A stretch of 34,453 bases of DNA from JBGVMW01 sp045125095. GTDB taxonomy: Bacteria; Bacillota; Clostridia; Lachnospirales; Lachnospiraceae. Each line of letters begins with the position of its first letter. Position 1 is the first letter of the stretch. The translations under genes and the position numbers were made by a program. The notes below the pieces were generated by a model, which searched no databases, was not told the DNA's origin, and saw only the letters and a list, made by a program, of their open reading frames with translations. Below are positions 32,507-34,453 of the stretch, piece by piece. The stretch covers positions 1-34,453 of the forward strand of contig JBGVMW010000272.1 of the NCBI GenBank assembly GCA_045125095.1, read 5' to 3'.

Positions 32507-33215
32507 ATCTATTATCCTTTAACTTTGTTACTTCTATTTCTGTCAATTCCCGATATTCGCCGGGTGCTAATGCTTCATCCAGAACAAGGCTTCCCATGGA
32601 TAAGCGTTTTAAATAGGTTACTTTTTTACCTACAGCTTCAAACATGCGTTTCACTTGATGAAACTTGCCTTCGTGAATGGTTAATGTTATTTCTGAAGTC
32701 TCTCCTGCTTTCAAAATAACAAGCTCACCGGGAAGGGTGTTTTTCTTTTCTCCAATCGATAAGCCTTCTCGGAATTTTATGACATCTTCTTCCGTTACCA
32801 AACCAGAAATAACGGCATAATAGGTCTTATCTACGTGTTTTTTTGGTGATAATAATTCGTGAGACAAAGGTCCGTCGTCGGTCAGCAAAAGCAATCCTTC
32901 TGTATCAATATCCAACCGTCCAACTGGAAATAAATTCTGCTTGTTTACCACATCCAGCAAATCAATGACAGTACGGTGGAGATTATCTGTAACTGCTGAT
33001 ACAACGCCGGCAGGTTTATTCAGCATGTAATAACGATTCTTTTGATACTGCACTTGTTCACCTTGAAAACATACTACATCTGTTCCTTCTGTTATCTTAA
33101 AGTCACCCTTTACTGCTTTTTCGCCATTAAGTGTGACCATTCCTTTTTTTAAATATACTTTCACTTCAGACCGGGTGCCTACACCACAGTCAGCCAAATA
33201 TTTATCTAATCGCAT
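32493..33215 (-). CDS. RsuA-family 16S rRNA pseudouridine synthase
   Basis: The 240-residue product has an S4 domain (about 1-60) and a catalytic domain with GRLDIDTEG, the signature of RsuA/RluB/E/F enzymes. EGKFHQVKRMF fits the RsuA side. It begins 6 nt after the alarmone synthetase gene ends. Confidence 0.92.
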   Translation of the reverse strand: MRLDKYLADCGVGTRSEVKVYLKKGMVTLNGEKAVKGDFKITEGTDVVCFQGEQVQYQKNRYYMLNKPAGVVSAVTDNLHRTVIDLLDVVNKQNLFPVGRLDIDTEGLLLLTDDGPLSHELLSPKKHVDKTYYAVISGLVTEEDVIKFREGLSIGEKKNTLPGELVILKAGETSEITLTIHEGKFHQVKRMFEAVGKKVTYLKRLSMGSLVLDEALAPGEYRELTEIEVTKLKDNRYVKK

Positions 33216-33221
33216 CTTGTA

Positions 33222-34022
33222 TTACAACCCCTGTGCTTTGTAGCCTTCTGTAATTAAATCCAGTTGGTGATAAAAACGGAATAACTGATCAATATCTTTG
33301 GTATTATAAACCTTATAAAATTCTTCCTGTATCTTTCGAACTTCCCGTTTATTTGCCACCTTATATAAATTCTGAATGCTTTTTAAAATATTTGTCACTA
33401 AATTTTCACGTATCTGTGTAATATTTTGTGCATCCATAATCTCATGTCGTACGGTTGACATTTCCTTATCCATAGAAACAACGGCTTTTGCAGCACCTAG
33501 CAACCGTTCTTTCACGTATTCCGGAATGTTCCGGTCGTATTTGTATTGCAGGGAATGTTCGATAACTGCCCAGAAATTCATGGCAAGGGTTCGAATCTGA
33601 ATCTCCACATGAATGCGTTTTGGTCCATTGATTGTTTGAACTGTGTAATACACAATCACATGAAAACTCTGATATCCACTGTCCTTCGGTTTACTGATAT
33701 AGTCTTTCATGCATTTAATTGTCATATCATTACGCTGTTCAATGAGTTCAACAATGCTCTCGATATCTTCCACAAACTGACAGATGATTCGTATGCCGGC
33801 AATATCTTCTATCTTTTCTTCAATTTCTTCGAATCCAATATCCTTGCGCTGTGCTTTGTCTAATATGCTGGATACGGTTTTAACTCGTCCGGCCACCTGT
33901 TCAATCGGTGAATAGATACCTGACTCTATATGTTCCTGCCTGATATGGTTAAATTTTACATTTAATTCATCAACAGCTAACTCATAGGGTCTTAATAGTT
34001 CACGCCAAGATTGTATTTCCAT
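33222..34022 (-). CDS. Small alarmone synthetase (RelA/SpoT synthetase domain)
   Basis: The 266-residue protein has a synthetase domain only: IAGIRIICQF, KPKDSGYQSFHVIV and HVEIQIRTLAMNFWAVIEH are the GTP/ATP-binding motifs. No hydrolase, TGS or ACT domain is present, so it is the RelQ/YjbM-like small type that makes (p)ppGpp. I start at the ATG before EIQSWREL, with AAAAGGGG upstream; the longer frame adds 16 residues. It leads a three-gene block with rsuA- and HAD-type genes. Confidence 0.9.
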   Translation of the reverse strand: MEIQSWRELLRPYELAVDELNVKFNHIRQEHIESGIYSPIEQVAGRVKTVSSILDKAQRKDIGFEEIEEKIEDIAGIRIICQFVEDIESIVELIEQRNDMTIKCMKDYISKPKDSGYQSFHVIVYYTVQTINGPKRIHVEIQIRTLAMNFWAVIEHSLQYKYDRNIPEYVKERLLGAAKAVVSMDKEMSTVRHEIMDAQNITQIRENLVTNILKSIQNLYKVANKREVRKIQEEFYKVYNTKDIDQLFRFYHQLDLITEGYKAQGL

Positions 34023-34076
34023 AATATAACACCCCTTTTCTATGTTTAGTATTCCAGTGTGCTTTATCAATGATAC

Positions 34077-34104
34077 AGTATACTGACAAATTATGAATTC
34101 GTAA
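34077..34104 (-). promoter_or_regulatory. Possible alarmone synthetase promoter
   Basis: TATACT (complement of 34077-34082) has a weak TTACGA 16 nt upstream. It lies about 55 nt before the start codon. Confidence 0.4.
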
Positions 34105-34314
34105 GAGTAATTTTAATCCAATTACATTCATTATAGCATAGAATTATGATTTTTACACGTATTTCTTTCGGGGGAGGGCATAAAATATGTGATGCATAAG
34201 TATATTAGAAAAGTCAATCTGAGGTGCGTGTATTGGATTACTATTAGTTTAGTAGTTCAAGGTAAACGTTATGTAAGATTTATATGTGTTTTTAATATAT
34301 TAAAATAATAGCTA

Positions 34315-34372
34315 GGCATTTGCGAAAGTGAAACCCATCCGCAAATTGTCAGAATTGTTTGTGCAAATAACT
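34315..34372 (-). repeat. Interspersed ~60-nt repeat, copy 4 (inverted)
   Basis: On the minus strand this reads TTATTTGCACAAACAATTCT, then TTTGCGGATGGG and TTCGCAAATGC. It is inverted relative to copy 3, so the two bracket the HAD-rsuA-synthetase block. The rest of 34105-34314 is AT-rich with nothing else recognised. Confidence 0.85.
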
Positions 34373-34432
34373 GCTTACTACATAGTCTATATTTGACGCG
34401 CTCTCGCTCCCTTCAAACGTAGCGGACACTAA

Positions 34433-34453
34433 GGCTGTAAAATACACAGCCTA
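34433..34453. terminator. Hairpin at window end, possible terminator
   Basis: AGGCTGT and ACAGCCT pair around AAAATAC. The sequence is cut by the window edge, so a T-run cannot be checked. Confidence 0.4.

Overview
The window looks like part of the chromosome of a low-GC anaerobic Firmicute, most likely a Lachnospiraceae-type Clostridium relative. Supporting signs are the rplU-prp-rpmA order with an L27 that carries a cleavable N-terminus, a short HisG paired with HisZ, the lexA/LysM divergent pair, the twin radical-SAM genes beside RNase G, and AGGAGG-type ribosome sites with sigma-A-like TTGACA/TATAAT promoters. No tRNA, rRNA, CRISPR array or intact transposase was seen.

Layout. 1-1994: an RluA-family pseudouridine synthase and a cytidylate-kinase-like protein, closed by a strong terminator. 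1995-5275: a 3.3-kb stretch with no convincing gene, built from three related units of about 1 kb. One is inverted and two are tandem direct copies. 5292-8011: dtd and an AI-2E-type transporter (minus), then a TtcA-like PP-loop protein (plus). 8040-12149: tyrosine recombinase and ABC-class ATPase, then the SOS pair LysM protein/lexA, bracketed by inverted 110-bp structured repeats. 12416-16732: radical SAM TIGR03960-like, TIGR03936-like, RNase G-like, NUDIX. 16795-21463: ribosome and RNA housekeeping genes rsfS, yqeK, nadD, yhbY, obgE, rpmA, prp, rplU. 21620-26740: a compact his operon (hisZ-G-D-B-IE), whose last gene has a degenerate HisA/HisF-like front half. 26850-31742: recU, a second RluA-family synthase, a membrane protein of unknown function, an SDR and a YgiQ-type radical SAM protein. 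31862-34022: HAD phosphatase, RsuA-type synthase and a small alarmone synthetase.

The most unusual part is 1995-5275. Each of the three units carries a stem-loop whose loop contains, on one strand, a nonanucleotide fitting NANTATTAC, the rolling-circle nick site of CRESS-DNA viruses and their plasmid relatives. Next to each stem sits a tandem 7-nt iteron, and the same iteron recurs at two further places in the unit. Stem and iteron sequences differ between units but change in step within each unit. Each unit also has a roughly 175-bp near-perfect long palindrome with promoter-like hexamers in its arms, which resembles a single-strand origin. None of the units encodes a recognisable Rep protein. 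My working interpretation is a family of Rep-less, satellite-like single-stranded replicons integrated in the chromosome and dependent on Rep proteins supplied elsewhere. This is inferred from sequence patterns read by eye.

Other repeat families are a roughly 60-nt interspersed repeat (four copies, beside rluD-like and HAD-rsuA-synthetase blocks) and a 60-bp palindrome upstream of obgE.
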